Shown: positions 1 to 8,909 of the stretch, one piece after another | How the letters are laid out: the number at the start of each line of letters is the position of its first letter | Numbering within the stretch: position 1 is the stretch's first letter | DNA from: G963677325 sp963810555 | Lineage (GTDB): Bacteria > Bacteroidota > Bacteroidia > Bacteroidales > Prolixibacteraceae | Length of the DNA stretch: 64,000 nucleotides | NCBI GenBank assembly: GCA_963810555.1 | Contig: CAWENX010000005.1 | Span: 248,001-312,000 of the forward strand | Direction: 5' to 3' | Notes under the pieces: generated by a model | Told to the model about the DNA's origin: nothing | Database searches by the model: none | The model's input: the letters and a program-made list of their open reading frames with translations, nothing else | Made by a program: the position numbers and the translations under genes

Positions 1-275
1 TAGAAAATATTTTTTTTAGTCCTGTTTCCTCTATTTCTTTAATAATTATCTGTGTTAAGTAATTTGGCTCCTTCGTATCAACTTTCAACAAATAATTTTC
101 CTTAGTATATGGCAGATAATAATGTTCTTCTTCTTCGTTATTCCTCAAACTCTCCCAATCCAGGATTTCCATTTCATTCTTAAAGGTACTAAAATGTTTT
201 ATCTTCATTTCAGCTAATGTGTAATTTTGGATAGGTAATAAGCCAAAGGGAAAATTTAATTGGAAGTTCTTTCAT
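1..275 (-). pseudogene. Unidentified gene, 3' end off the left edge, frameshifted near its start
   Basis: An ATG at 275 overlaps the stop of the upstream FdtA-like gene (TAATG overlap), so it is translationally coupled. The first frame runs about 20 codons and stops near 210. A second frame, entered near the T/C run at about 250-256, reads PFGLLPIQNYTLAEMKIKHF and stays open to the window edge, rich in E, K and Y. The simplest reading is one gene with a single-base indel near codon 8. No family is recognised: no Rossmann motif, glycosyltransferase DXD or membrane segment is visible in about 85 residues. Its place suggests a role in the same deoxysugar branch of polysaccharide synthesis, but that is inference only. 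Confidence 0.45.
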
Positions 276-643
276 TAATAAGGTTCATATATATAATCAT
301 TTACATCAAAGTATTCAGATGCAAAAACCATAAGTATGCAATTTTGTGAGAAATCATACATCCAATGATAATCGTTTGGCGCCAATATCAGACATTTGGA
401 AGGAGAATCTAAAATAAACTCTTCAATAGGTAAGCCCACTCCCTGTTGATTTTTTATTTTACAATATCCTTGTAATGCAACAGCAGCCTGAATTGTCTTT
501 CTATGTCTATGATGTCCCCGTATTGAATTGTCCACTCCATATATATAGAATACCCTTTTAATATCAAATGGGAAAACTTTTTCAATTACGGTAAGGTTAC
601 CTCTTCTGTCTGTAAGAGTAATTAAGTCAATTAATTGCGCCAT
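275..643 (-). CDS. FdtA/QdtA-like dTDP-sugar 3,4-ketoisomerase (WxcM-like cupin), divergent copy
   Basis: 122 residues, a single small cupin domain. The family shifts the keto group of dTDP-4-keto-6-deoxyglucose from C4 to C3, making the substrate for a 3-aminotransferase. Visible family features are RGNLTVIE at residues 14-21, IKRVFYIYGV at 28-37, RGHHRHRKT at 42-50 (aligning to RGGHAHRE of typical members, so H45 and H47 fit the two active-site histidines), and a tail FASEYFDVNDYIYEPY. It is the most divergent of three homologues in the window (others at 13122-13532 and 13590-14033). It starts 19 bp after the end of a broken glycosyltransferase and overlaps the next gene by 3 bp. The exact sugar product cannot be read from sequence. 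Confidence 0.8.
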   Translation of the reverse strand: MAQLIDLITLTDRRGNLTVIEKVFPFDIKRVFYIYGVDNSIRGHHRHRKTIQAAVALQGYCKIKNQQGVGLPIEEFILDSPSKCLILAPNDYHWMYDFSQNCILMVFASEYFDVNDYIYEPY

Positions 644-662
644 CTAATCAATTTTATTGAAT

Positions 663-1778
663 TTAAGGTAAATTTAGAACTTCTGTGAATACAGTAATTT
701 GTCTGTTGGGATTGTACCTTTCATGTATTATTTGATAACAACTTCTTGCTACAACTTCTCTTTGTTCACTCCTAAGATTAATCCAATATTCAATTTTCTT
801 ACAAAGGTCTTCAACTGAATTCTCAATAAAAAAATCTCCAGTCGCCCCAGGTATAATAGCTTCAAATTCAGGCATCTGATGCTTATAGTTATTATGAGTC
901 AACACGGGAGTACCATACACAAGACAATGCATTGCAGTTAAACCCACATTCCCAGGAGAAACACAGATATCTGCGTTGTAAATAATCTCGCCTAGGGCAT
1001 TTTCGTCATAACTAGAACCATAAAACCAAACATAGTCAACCAATTGGTAATTTTAATAGAACACGAATGTTCGTTTCTTCTGTTTCTTCACCAACAATCA
1101 CTAAATTGCACATTACTCTTTTACGATGCAACTCAAATTGGGCATCCAAAAGCAACTCAAGTTTTTTAATGCGTTGTATTCTACCAATGTACAATAAGAC
1201 TGGAAATTCATTGCAAAAATGTGTTTTAAATATTTGTTATTCGTAGAAGTTGTCTTATTTTGGTTTGCTGATCATAATCCAAAGAGTTGTATATGCAAAC
1301 TAACTTTTCAGGTCTAAAACCCTCTATTATCATAAAATTACGTGCATAATCGCCATAAAGCAATATTTGCGGAGTAAGAGAAAAAAATATTTTTTTTAAT
1401 ACTTTTTTTAAAGTTGATTCATCTCCATACCACCCATGTGTCCACAAATATGTTCTTTTCCCAATAATTTTGTAATTAATAAAATAAACCACGTCGAAAT
1501 ACAATATGGTTCGCCAGTTAAAATATATTGTTTATAATTTTTGAAAGCCAAACTGATAGCTTGCTTCTGCCAATAAAAATTACAAAGTAAAGGGACGTAT
1601 CGAAAGCTTCTTGAAGTCCTTTTAACTCATAATAGTCCATCAACTTCATAGGTGAAGTGATCCTATCCCCAATAAAGAAATCGCATTTAAGCTCTTGATC
1701 CAACAACTTATAAATAGGAGCATTATAATGAGGAGCGAGATTAAGAATGCAACAAATTTTATCACTCATAACAATCAA
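663..1778 (-). pseudogene. Family 4-type glycosyltransferase broken by several frameshifts
   Basis: The pieces join into one protein of about 370 residues, a normal length for the family. The N-terminal piece starts at 1778 (MSDKICCILNLAPHYNAP). A middle piece contains GEPYCISTWFILLITK followed by KRTYLWTHGWYGDES. A further piece reads FPVLLYIGRIQRIKKLELLL. The C-terminal piece (663-1043) has VSPGNVGLTAMHCLVYGTPV, the nucleotide-sugar binding half. Frame changes fall near 1580, 1455, 1230 and 1050. The correct frame resumes after each break, so the indels may be sequencing errors rather than decay. Inferred role: transfer of a sugar to the lipid-linked repeat unit at the cytoplasmic face of the membrane. 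The usual EX7E glutamate position appears as H in this subfamily (GLTAMH). Confidence 0.75.
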
Positions 1779-1801
1779 AAGAAGAATTATTTTGTTTATT
1801 A

Positions 1802-2674
1802 TTACTTCCTAAGCCTATTAAGTATTATGTAAATTTTTGGGAAAAATAATTTTATCCAGGCTGCAACAATTATAAATGGTAATCTATAAGGAAAAAATTT
1901 TTTATTAAATACTACGTAGTCAAAAAATGCTAACCCTTTGGGGTCGTATAAAAACTTTCTCCTATCACTAAAACATAAATTTAGAAATGTTTGATATGTA
2001 TCTGGATTATCATTGTCACATATTCCACAGTAGTTTGCCGCTATAAAGACTGGAATATTATTACGTTTGGCAGTTAATGTATAATCATAATCAGCAATAC
2101 CATGGGTATATGAATTGGATAAAATTCCAATTTTTGTGACCACATCCTGTGAAACCATCATTATATTAGCATTCCCTCCTTCGCATTTTTGAATTGAACC
2201 ATTAGGCTCTAAACGTTGAAGCGTATTCAAAAACTTGTTTTTAACAACCGAACCTCCATAGGAATATTTATTTGAAAGGTTTTGAGTTGAACCAATATAA
2301 ATACCACCACAATTATATTTTTTCAATACATATTCATGAGTCAAAATTAATTCATTAAATAGACTTTTATATACAGTAGTGTCGTCATTTAAAAGTAGAT
2401 AAGCATCATATCCATATTTAAGTGCTTCTTTCCAAGAGTTTCTCATACCACCAGTCCAAAACAGATTTCCATCTCCCTTTAGTATAACCGTTTCAGGATA
2501 TAATTTTTTTACAATTTCACTGGTTCCATCAGATGATCCATCATCGGTTAAATATACTTTTATTTTTATATTGTTCTGTGTAGTTTTATAAGCTTCAAAT
2601 AGATAATCTAAACAACTGACAGTTTTGTCTTTTCTATTATGGCAGGTAAGAAGGACGGCAATGCATTTAATCAT
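1802..2674 (-). CDS. Glycosyltransferase family 2 protein
   Basis: 290 residues, a GT-A fold enzyme predicted to add one sugar to the polysaccharide repeat unit. The N-terminal strand IAVLLTCHNRKDKT is followed by YLTDDGSSDGT (nucleotide-binding DDG at 44-46) and YLLLNDDTT (metal-binding acidic motif at 96-98). NLFWTGGMRNSW at about 70-81 and GIADYDYTLTAKRNNI further on are typical of the rhamnosyltransferase-like GT2 branch. The C-terminus (about 255-285) is hydrophobic and basic, suggesting membrane association. It lies 23 bp upstream of the broken GT4 and is intact. Donor and acceptor are unknown. Confidence 0.9.
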   Translation of the reverse strand: MIKCIAVLLTCHNRKDKTVSCLDYLFEAYKTTQNNIKIKVYLTDDGSSDGTSEIVKKLYPETVILKGDGNLFWTGGMRNSWKEALKYGYDAYLLLNDDTTVYKSLFNELILTHEYVLKKYNCGGIYIGSTQNLSNKYSYGGSVVKNKFLNTLQRLEPNGSIQKCEGGNANIMMVSQDVVTKIGILSNSYTHGIADYDYTLTAKRNNIPVFIAANYCGICDNDNPDTYQTFLNLCFSDRRKFLYDPKGLAFFDYVVFNKKFFPYRLPFIIVAAWIKLFFPKIYIILNRLRK

Positions 2675-2751
2675 CTCAATAATCCATTTTATTTACAATA
2701 ATTATTCACTATCACAACAAACAGCAATTCGATATAATACTCACTTCCATT

Positions 2752-3708
2752 CTATTTACATTTACCCTTTTCTTTTGCCATCTTAATAACAAGGCAATCA
2801 CTCTGCAGAATGAACAACTCAAATATGCGCAGTATTATCATAAGCGGAATGTACACAAAAATAGAATCCACTATACTTGGATGTTCTTCTAATCTTGTCT
2901 CGTATGGATTTAGATATGCTTTAATATTCAGTCTAAACCATGATGCCGGTGTACGACTCCACGTTTTAATTACCTCAAAGCCATGTTGTTGAGATAAATA
3001 TATAAGATTTTTTTTGTCATAGTGAAACAAATGGAAAGGTGCGAACCATCCACTTACCCAATTTTTGCCAAAAAGACTTTTCCACTTACTTTTACTGTTT
3101 GGCATTGCCATGAAAAGGACACCGCCAGGTTTCAGAACTCGGAACAGTTCATCCAAAAAAACATGAGGATTTCGTATATGTTCAAAGACCTGCATGAGGT
3201 AAACAATGTCGAATGTGTCTTTCCCAAATGGAATGTTATCTGGACTGGTTACTTGATGAACGTCAAGTCCAAATTTCTGGCATGCGTTGACCATCTCCGC
3301 TGAGATTTCTGCACCAGATATCTTCACTCCTCGTAAGTGGAAATCAAAAAGGCAACCAGCTTCTCCGCAACCATAATCCAGGATTATAGAATCACCTCCC
3401 GGCTTAATGAAATCGCGAGGATCAATATCACCAGAAATCCAATGGTACATTTTTCTTAACATTGGATAGCGAGAACCCACACGAGGTGTGAAAGTTACAG
3501 ATTTGTTATGCGAATAGACCGAATAATATTTAATAAGTTCATCTTCAGTTGGTGAGGGATATATTGCAATAACACCACATTGTTTACATTTATATAACGA
3601 CCAAGAACCTGTCAAAGCTTTTCTTCGATCATAATGTAACACTCTTTCCCCGAACTTACTATTACCACAAATCGAACAAGTAATTTTTCCCGGATCGTTC
3701 ATTTTCAC
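2752..3708 (-). CDS. Class I SAM-dependent methyltransferase with N-terminal zinc ribbon
   Basis: 318 residues. An N-terminal four-cysteine zinc ribbon (C11, C14, C41, C44) is followed by a class I methyltransferase domain with SAM motif I ILDYGCGEAG at 109-118, a post-motif II stretch DTFDIVYLMQVFEHIRNP, and VLKPGGVLFMAMPN. A hydrophobic segment lies near the C-terminus (about 278-300). This layout is common in polysaccharide and lipid-linked sugar clusters, where the enzyme methylates a sugar or an intermediate; the substrate here is not predictable. It sits between the Wzy-like gene and a GT2 in the same direction. It could instead modify another small molecule, but context favours a glycan. 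Confidence 0.85.
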   Translation of the reverse strand: MKMNDPGKITCSICGNSKFGERVLHYDRRKALTGSWSLYKCKQCGVIAIYPSPTEDELIKYYSVYSHNKSVTFTPRVGSRYPMLRKMYHWISGDIDPRDFIKPGGDSIILDYGCGEAGCLFDFHLRGVKISGAEISAEMVNACQKFGLDVHQVTSPDNIPFGKDTFDIVYLMQVFEHIRNPHVFLDELFRVLKPGGVLFMAMPNSKSKWKSLFGKNWVSGWFAPFHLFHYDKKNLIYLSQQHGFEVIKTWSRTPASWFRLNIKAYLNPYETRLEEHPSIVDSIFVYIPLMIILRIFELFILQSDCLVIKMAKEKGKCK

Positions 3709-3786
3709 TTTTATTCAATATTATTTATAGTAGTTTCAATTTTTAAATGTAAGCTTTATATTAAAATTTCCATTCCAATTATTTTT

Positions 3787-5010
3787 TTATTCCTCGCTTA
3801 ACCGTTTACCAAAAATGTCTTTTGAAGTAAAAATCGAAAATATATAATAAAAAGAAATAAGCCTGAAAAATCCAGAAGGAACAAAAAAAGCATTACCTTT
3901 ATAATTAACAACACATATAGTTAAAAACATCATGATTGGTAATAGTTTATTTGAAGTGTTAATGCAATTTCTTTTAAACATTTTCCATAAAAATAATAAC
4001 ATTATAAGCAAATATAATAAACCACCCTGGAATATTTGATTCACATATCCAATATCAGAATTTCGACTGCCATTATAGAATACATTACTCCCTGTTCCAA
4101 AAATTAGTCCACAGAAATCAGAGGGAAGAAAAAACATTGATCCAAATAAATATGTGAAGTTTGTACTTTTATTATCACTCTTTCCAGTCATGAAATTTTG
4201 TGCATCTTTAAAAATCCCTAATGACCATTTTAAAGTAGTTTCATTTTGTTTAGCAAAAGATGAATAAAAAAGAAACCAATAGGCAAGAAATATTATTGAA
4301 GAGAATGTAATAATATAAAATAAATTGATCTTCTTATTAACAATAAGTAAGAACAGAGAAATTAATACCGGGACAAGACCGATTCTCGCATTAAACATAA
4401 TCGAAACAAGTAAAAAGATAATTGGGATTATATATCCAATGCTCTTCTTGATTGAAAATAAACAAATCGATAAAATTAATCCTTGAATAACGCCATAGCC
4501 AAACGCAGAGTTTTCTGCAAGTGAAAACCCCCTAAAATACATATTTCCAGATAAATCATCCAGCGATTCAATAATTACAGAATTGCGAATAAATATATTT
4601 ATTGTTGGATTAAGTATTAAAAAAAATGTAATTATTGATGCAAGAAATCCAACTTGAACAACAATAGACTCCCATGAAAACCAATTAAAAATATCCTTAA
4701 AATAAAGTACAAGAAAAGTTGGAATTATAAAACATTCTAAAAACCAAATGAAATGCATGTATGAAACAGTAATTCCAGAAATATTTCCCATTAAAGTTGA
4801 TAAAAAGGGATATAAAATGAGAATTGATGTAAAAATGATCTCATTTTTAAAAATTCCGAAAAAACGAGAATAAAAACCTTTAAATAATAGATAGATAAAT
4901 GAAAGAAGAAGTAAAAGTTTAATTGATCCAAAACCCAACACTTTGAAAATTGGATTGTAAATGTAAATATATAAGCATAAGATGAATAGTATATATTTAA
5001 ATATCCGCAT
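3787..5010 (-). CDS. wzy: O-antigen/capsule polymerase, Wzy-like (second of two in the window)
   Basis: 407 residues, hydrophobic for nearly the whole length with short charged loops, and a larger non-membrane stretch at about 245-310 (SSFAKQNETTLKWSL onwards) ending with GLIFGTGSNVFYNGSRNSD, the kind of periplasmic loop seen in Wzy and WaaL proteins. It has no enzymatic motif readable by eye, which is normal for Wzy. Predicted role: polymerisation of undecaprenyl-linked repeat units in the periplasm. The flippase gene is two genes upstream. It is extremely AT-rich. A WaaL-type ligase cannot be excluded from sequence alone. A second polymerase-like gene is at 30126-31277. Confidence 0.75.
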   Translation of the reverse strand: MRIFKYILFILCLYIYIYNPIFKVLGFGSIKLLLLLSFIYLLFKGFYSRFFGIFKNEIIFTSILILYPFLSTLMGNISGITVSYMHFIWFLECFIIPTFLVLYFKDIFNWFSWESIVVQVGFLASIITFFLILNPTINIFIRNSVIIESLDDLSGNMYFRGFSLAENSAFGYGVIQGLILSICLFSIKKSIGYIIPIIFLLVSIMFNARIGLVPVLISLFLLIVNKKINLFYIITFSSIIFLAYWFLFYSSFAKQNETTLKWSLGIFKDAQNFMTGKSDNKSTNFTYLFGSMFFLPSDFCGLIFGTGSNVFYNGSRNSDIGYVNQIFQGGLLYLLIMLLFLWKMFKRNCINTSNKLLPIMMFLTICVVNYKGNAFFVPSGFFRLISFYYIFSIFTSKDIFGKRLSEE

Positions 5011-5070
5011 GTATATTAATGCTATGAATTTTGGATTTTAATCTCTGATGATAATATATAATATCCACTG

Positions 5071-5976
5071 TTATCTTTTCCAAGAAAAAAACAATTTAAA
5101 TGTCGCAACTAAATATATCTTATTATAAAAGATTGGTAATGATTTGAATAAATATTTTAATGCATTTATTTTATATTCAGTAAATTCAGAGAAACCTGCA
5201 TATTTTCTAAGATTGACCATCAATTTTGCTTTCTTATAAAGGCGGTGATGCCTAAAGGACTCGATAGCTTTGAGGTGTGAATTATTAACTCTTTCGCAAT
5301 TTATTACTTTTGAATTAATATTTGTATGACGATAATAGCTAAGATAATCATCAATAAAACCAATGCAATATTTTGATGATATCTGTAAATTCATAAAATA
5401 ATCTTCTGCAAGTATATTTTCATCATAGAGTCCTATTTCATTGAAAATATCTTTTCTAAACATATAATTAACGGGAGGATGGATTTTAAATAGGAAAATA
5501 TCTTCAAATAACCATCCTCCTTTTAATACTCGATTGTTTACATCTTGATATTCTAATATATGAGAAGATTCATCAATATAGTAAGTTTTCCCAAAACACA
5601 TTGGATAAAAGAGGTTGCGTTCCATGAACTGGACTTGTTTCTCCAGTTTATCACATAACCAATAATCATCCGACGCACAAAATGAAATGTATCCCCCATT
5701 CGAGAACTCTCTTATCCCTCTGTTAAGCACATTGGCAATTCCGTGATTATCCTGAAATACTAACGTGAACTTATATTTTTCTCTCAAATTTTCTAAAATC
5801 TCTCTGGTCTTATCTTTTGATCCATCATCGATTACAATTAACTCAAAATTTTTATAAGTTTGATTAATAATACTTTTAATGCATTGAGTAATGTACTTTT
5901 CATGGTTATAGGAAGGAACAATAACTGAAACTAACGGATTGGCTGTAATTTTATGTTTCGCTATTCGAGACTTCAT
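5071..5976 (-). CDS. Glycosyltransferase family 2 protein
   Basis: 301 residues. A classical GT2 N-terminus, VSVIVPSYNHEKYITQCI, leads to VIDDGSKDKT (D50, D51) and CASDDYWLCDK (D103, D104), the nucleotide and metal sites. NILAEDYFMNLQISSKY matches the usual catalytic ED region. The C-terminal about 90 residues are basic and hydrophobic, consistent with peripheral membrane binding. It is placed between wzx and wzy. Predicted to transfer a hexose or derivative in the cytoplasm; the specificity is not known. Confidence 0.9.
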   Translation of the reverse strand: MKSRIAKHKITANPLVSVIVPSYNHEKYITQCIKSIINQTYKNFELIVIDDGSKDKTREILENLREKYKFTLVFQDNHGIANVLNRGIREFSNGGYISFCASDDYWLCDKLEKQVQFMERNLFYPMCFGKTYYIDESSHILEYQDVNNRVLKGGWLFEDIFLFKIHPPVNYMFRKDIFNEIGLYDENILAEDYFMNLQISSKYCIGFIDDYLSYYRHTNINSKVINCERVNNSHLKAIESFRHHRLYKKAKLMVNLRKYAGFSEFTEYKINALKYLFKSLPIFYNKIYLVATFKLFFSWKR

Positions 5977-6008
5977 TTAAAACAAATTTTTATAATTACT
6001 TCTATAAC

Positions 6009-7451
6009 TTATTGTCTTAACATTGAAATAAGTACTTTCACCTCATTAACTTCTTCGATCTTCAACATATAAGCAATTGAATAATAAATAGAACCACCAA
6101 CAATAAGACCAAGGAACAATTTAAGCCATAGTGTATTTAAAAAATAAGTTACACTGAATACGAAAAATGCCATCAAAAATGTTGCAAAAAGAATGGGTAG
6201 AATATCTTTTATTTGTGAAAAAGCTCCATATCCTAACAATTTTCCAGGTAAATAGGCATTAATAAAAAAACTAAGGATTGATGTTATAACATTCCCAATT
6301 ACCATAGCTTTTACGCCTAAAGGAATTGTAACAATTAATGCGATAACAATCAATGGTAACTTAGATAAATCAACTTTTAGAAACAAATCTGATCTGCCCA
6401 TTGCATTAAGGATATTCATATTGATTGCGCTTAATGGAAAAAAAATCCTTGCAAAACACATTAATTGTAATAAAGGCACAACCGGAAGCCATTTATCTGT
6501 TAAGATCAATCTAATGAATGGATCTGCTAAAAGTGCAAGAATGGTCATTACAGGAAAAATAAAAAAAGCCGACATCTTTAGCAATCTTCTGAAAACCAAA
6601 ATCATTCTATCTCTATCGTCCTGTATTGAGGCTAAAATTGGAAAGGTAACCTGTTGCAATATGCCGGTTACAGTGCCTGCTGTTAATTCGGCAAAACTCT
6701 TGGCTCTGGTGTAAAAACCTAATTCTGCAGTTGAATAAGCTTTCCCTATCGTGATATTATAGATATTATTCAATGTCTGAGCATAAAGTCCTGAAAGAAG
6801 CAATTTTGAACCAAATCCAAACAATTCTTTAAATGATTTTTTTGAAAATAACAGCGATGGGCTCCATTTGCTGAGTAACCACAATATTACAACTGAAACT
6901 ATTGTCCCAAATAAATTTTGTATTACGAGGGCCCAAAATCCCAAGCCAATATAGGCGAATATTACGCCAATAATTCCACCCAATATAACAGAGGCTACAT
7001 TTACTTTTGCAATTGTTTTGAAATCAATATCTATGGTTAGTTTTGTCCGTTGAACAATCACCAATGAATTTAAAATAATACTCGTAGAAAGCACCCTAGT
7101 CAGTAGCACCAATTGTGGCATTTTATAGAAATCAGCAATAAGCGGCGCCGTAAAGAATAAAATAAAATAGAAGAAGATACTAACTAAAAAATTAAATACA
7201 AAAACAGTTGAGTAATCAATATCTGATCTATCGATTTTTTGAACCAATCCTGACCCCATACCACTGTCAATAAAACTCTGAGATATTGCAATAAAAATAG
7301 AGAGCATGCCGATTAAACCGAAATCTTCTGGCATTAGAAGTCTGGCTAACAATACTCCTATTATAAATTGTCCTCCTTGTACAGCAAATTTATCAACAGC
7401 ACTCCAGAGCATTCCTTTGGTTGCTTGGGATTTTAAGGATTGATTAGTCAA
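6009..7451 (-). CDS. wzx: Wzx-type polysaccharide flippase (MOP superfamily)
   Basis: 480 residues with hydrophobic segments throughout. The start MTNQSLKSQATKGMLWSAVD and the motif LLARLLMPEDFGLIGM at about 34-49 are typical of the WzxC/lipopolysaccharide biosynthesis branch of MOP flippases. It moves undecaprenyl-diphosphate-linked repeat units across the inner membrane. It is the only flippase in the window although there are two Wzy-like and two Wza genes, so either it serves both parts or another flippase lies outside. It is 32 bp upstream of the GT2 gene and about 60 bp downstream of the SDR gene. Confidence 0.9.
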   Translation of the reverse strand: MTNQSLKSQATKGMLWSAVDKFAVQGGQFIIGVLLARLLMPEDFGLIGMLSIFIAISQSFIDSGMGSGLVQKIDRSDIDYSTVFVFNFLVSIFFYFILFFTAPLIADFYKMPQLVLLTRVLSTSIILNSLVIVQRTKLTIDIDFKTIAKVNVASVILGGIIGVIFAYIGLGFWALVIQNLFGTIVSVVILWLLSKWSPSLLFSKKSFKELFGFGSKLLLSGLYAQTLNNIYNITIGKAYSTAELGFYTRAKSFAELTAGTVTGILQQVTFPILASIQDDRDRMILVFRRLLKMSAFFIFPVMTILALLADPFIRLILTDKWLPVVPLLQLMCFARIFFPLSAINMNILNAMGRSDLFLKVDLSKLPLIVIALIVTIPLGVKAMVIGNVITSILSFFINAYLPGKLLGYGAFSQIKDILPILFATFLMAFFVFSVTYFLNTLWLKLFLGLIVGGSIYYSIAYMLKIEEVNEVKVLISMLRQ

Positions 7452-7511
7452 TAAGTGTCTTTACTTAAAATAATATATTAAATTCTAACTCAAAAACATT
7501 GTCAATCAACA

Positions 7512-8207
7512 TCAAAACCGCTCTCTTACCATAATAGGCTGACCCTCAAGCGGAGTAGATTCGTTTGTCAAGCAATACAATATACTATTAGCCACCGTTT
7601 GAGGTTGCATTATTGATTTTGGATCTTCTAATGGGGCTAATATTTTTCGCAATGGTGTGGCTGTCCTTCCAGGACAAATAATAAAAACTCTAATTTTATA
7701 TTCATACAATTCTTCCGCAATTGCTTTTGAAAAACTAATTACCCCACTTTTAGCAGCGGCATAGGCGCTCCACCCTGGTCGAGGAGTAAGCCCGGCAGTT
7801 GATGCAACATTTATAATATTTCCACCATTTTGTTTCATTATCTTAGCAGCAAATTTGCAACATAAGAAAGTCCCTGTTAAATTAATCAAAATAGTTGTAT
7901 TCCAATTTTTCGTTGTTGTTGCAATCAGGCTTTCCGGATCAACATAACCGGCACAGTTAATCAATGCATCTAACTTTCCATGTTTTTTTAATACAAAATT
8001 GAAGAACTGGCGAACACTGTTTTCTTTGCTAACATCAATATTTTTAACGATACTACCATTCTTTAATTGTGATAAAATATTCTTATCATTCTCGATTGAT
8101 CTACTTCCCCATATGACAATTGCACCTCTATTTTGAGCTTCAATAGCTGTGCAATAGCCAATGCCAGATCTTGCACCCGTAACGACAATGACTTTCCCTT
8201 TAAACAT
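7512..8207 (-). CDS. SDR reductase, probable partner of the CDP-polyol synthase (Bcs1 C-terminal-like)
   Basis: 231 residues, a classical short-chain dehydrogenase: cofactor motif TGARSGIG at 10-17, NCAG at 84-87, catalytic S136, Y149 and K153 (YAAAK). It overlaps the upstream IspD-like gene by 8 bp. In Haemophilus, Bcs1/Acs1 is one polypeptide with an IspD-like N-terminal part and an SDR C-terminal part that reduces ribulose 5-phosphate and makes CDP-ribitol. Here the same two parts occur in the same order as two overlapping genes, together about the same length (223 plus 231), followed by context for polyol-phosphate transfer. The inferred job is reduction of a pentulose phosphate. Another keto-sugar substrate is possible. 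Confidence 0.8.
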   Translation of the reverse strand: MFKGKVIVVTGARSGIGYCTAIEAQNRGAIVIWGSRSIENDKNILSQLKNGSIVKNIDVSKENSVRQFFNFVLKKHGKLDALINCAGYVDPESLIATTTKNWNTTILINLTGTFLCCKFAAKIMKQNGGNIINVASTAGLTPRPGWSAYAAAKSGVISFSKAIAEELYEYKIRVFIICPGRTATPLRKILAPLEDPKSIMQPQTVANSILYCLTNESTPLEGQPIMVRERF

Positions 8208-8871
8208 TTAATTCCATATTTAATAATTTTTCGACAATTTCAACGTCAAGTTTTGTGGTAATTTTAATATTTGATTCCCGTCCCTGAATGAATTTTACCA
8301 TTCCCCCATAGTGAAATACTAACATTCCATCTTCTGTAGAAATGTAATTGTCATCAATAGCATTTTTATGTGCTTTAAACAAAATATTTCTATTAAATAT
8401 CTGTGGCAGCTGTATATTATGAAGTTTTGAACGGTCTAACTCTGCTTCCATAAAAATATTCCCAATTGCAATTGTAAATTTTACAGGAATAGTAGGAACT
8501 ACGGCATCACAATTATGAAAGTTAGACTTGATTTCATATAAAAAATTGAGATCTATAAGAGGTCTGGCGGCTTCATGAATTAATACTTCAGATGTTTTTA
8601 TATAACTTAGGGCTTTATAAACCGATTCTTGTCTAGTCGACCCTCCTTCAATACAAATAGTATTTTTTATTCCGTACTTATTAATATAGAATTTATATTC
8701 ATCCAAATATTCAAAATTACAAGTAATGAAAATTCTATCAATATATTTGCATTTATTAAATGTTTCTAATGAATAAATAAACAGGGGTTTACTTTTAATC
8801 CTAAAAAATTGTTTCGGTATTTCAATATTCATTCTTATTCCCCGACCAGCAGCTAGTAGTATTGCTTCCAT
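8200..8871 (-). CDS. IspD/TarI-family cytidylyltransferase (probable CDP-ribitol pyrophosphorylase)
   Basis: 223 residues. The nucleotide-binding start ILLAAGRGIRM (4-14) is followed by IPKQF (18-22), then EGGSTRQESV and HEAARPLID, all signatures of the IspD/TarI family that joins CTP to a sugar or polyol phosphate. It could be IspD of the MEP pathway, but its place inside a polysaccharide cluster, overlapping an SDR and followed upstream by a TagF-like transferase gene, favours a TarI/Bcs1-like CDP-polyol synthase. It is 38 bp downstream of the TagF-like gene. Assignment to ribitol rather than another polyol is inference. Confidence 0.8.
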   Translation of the reverse strand: MEAILLAAGRGIRMNIEIPKQFFRIKSKPLFIYSLETFNKCKYIDRIFITCNFEYLDEYKFYINKYGIKNTICIEGGSTRQESVYKALSYIKTSEVLIHEAARPLIDLNFLYEIKSNFHNCDAVVPTIPVKFTIAIGNIFMEAELDRSKLHNIQLPQIFNRNILFKAHKNAIDDNYISTEDGMLVFHYGGMVKFIQGRESNIKITTKLDVEIVEKLLNMELNV

Positions 8872-8909
8872 ATTGATTTATAAACTTCATAATAATTTTA
8901 AGTGACTTT

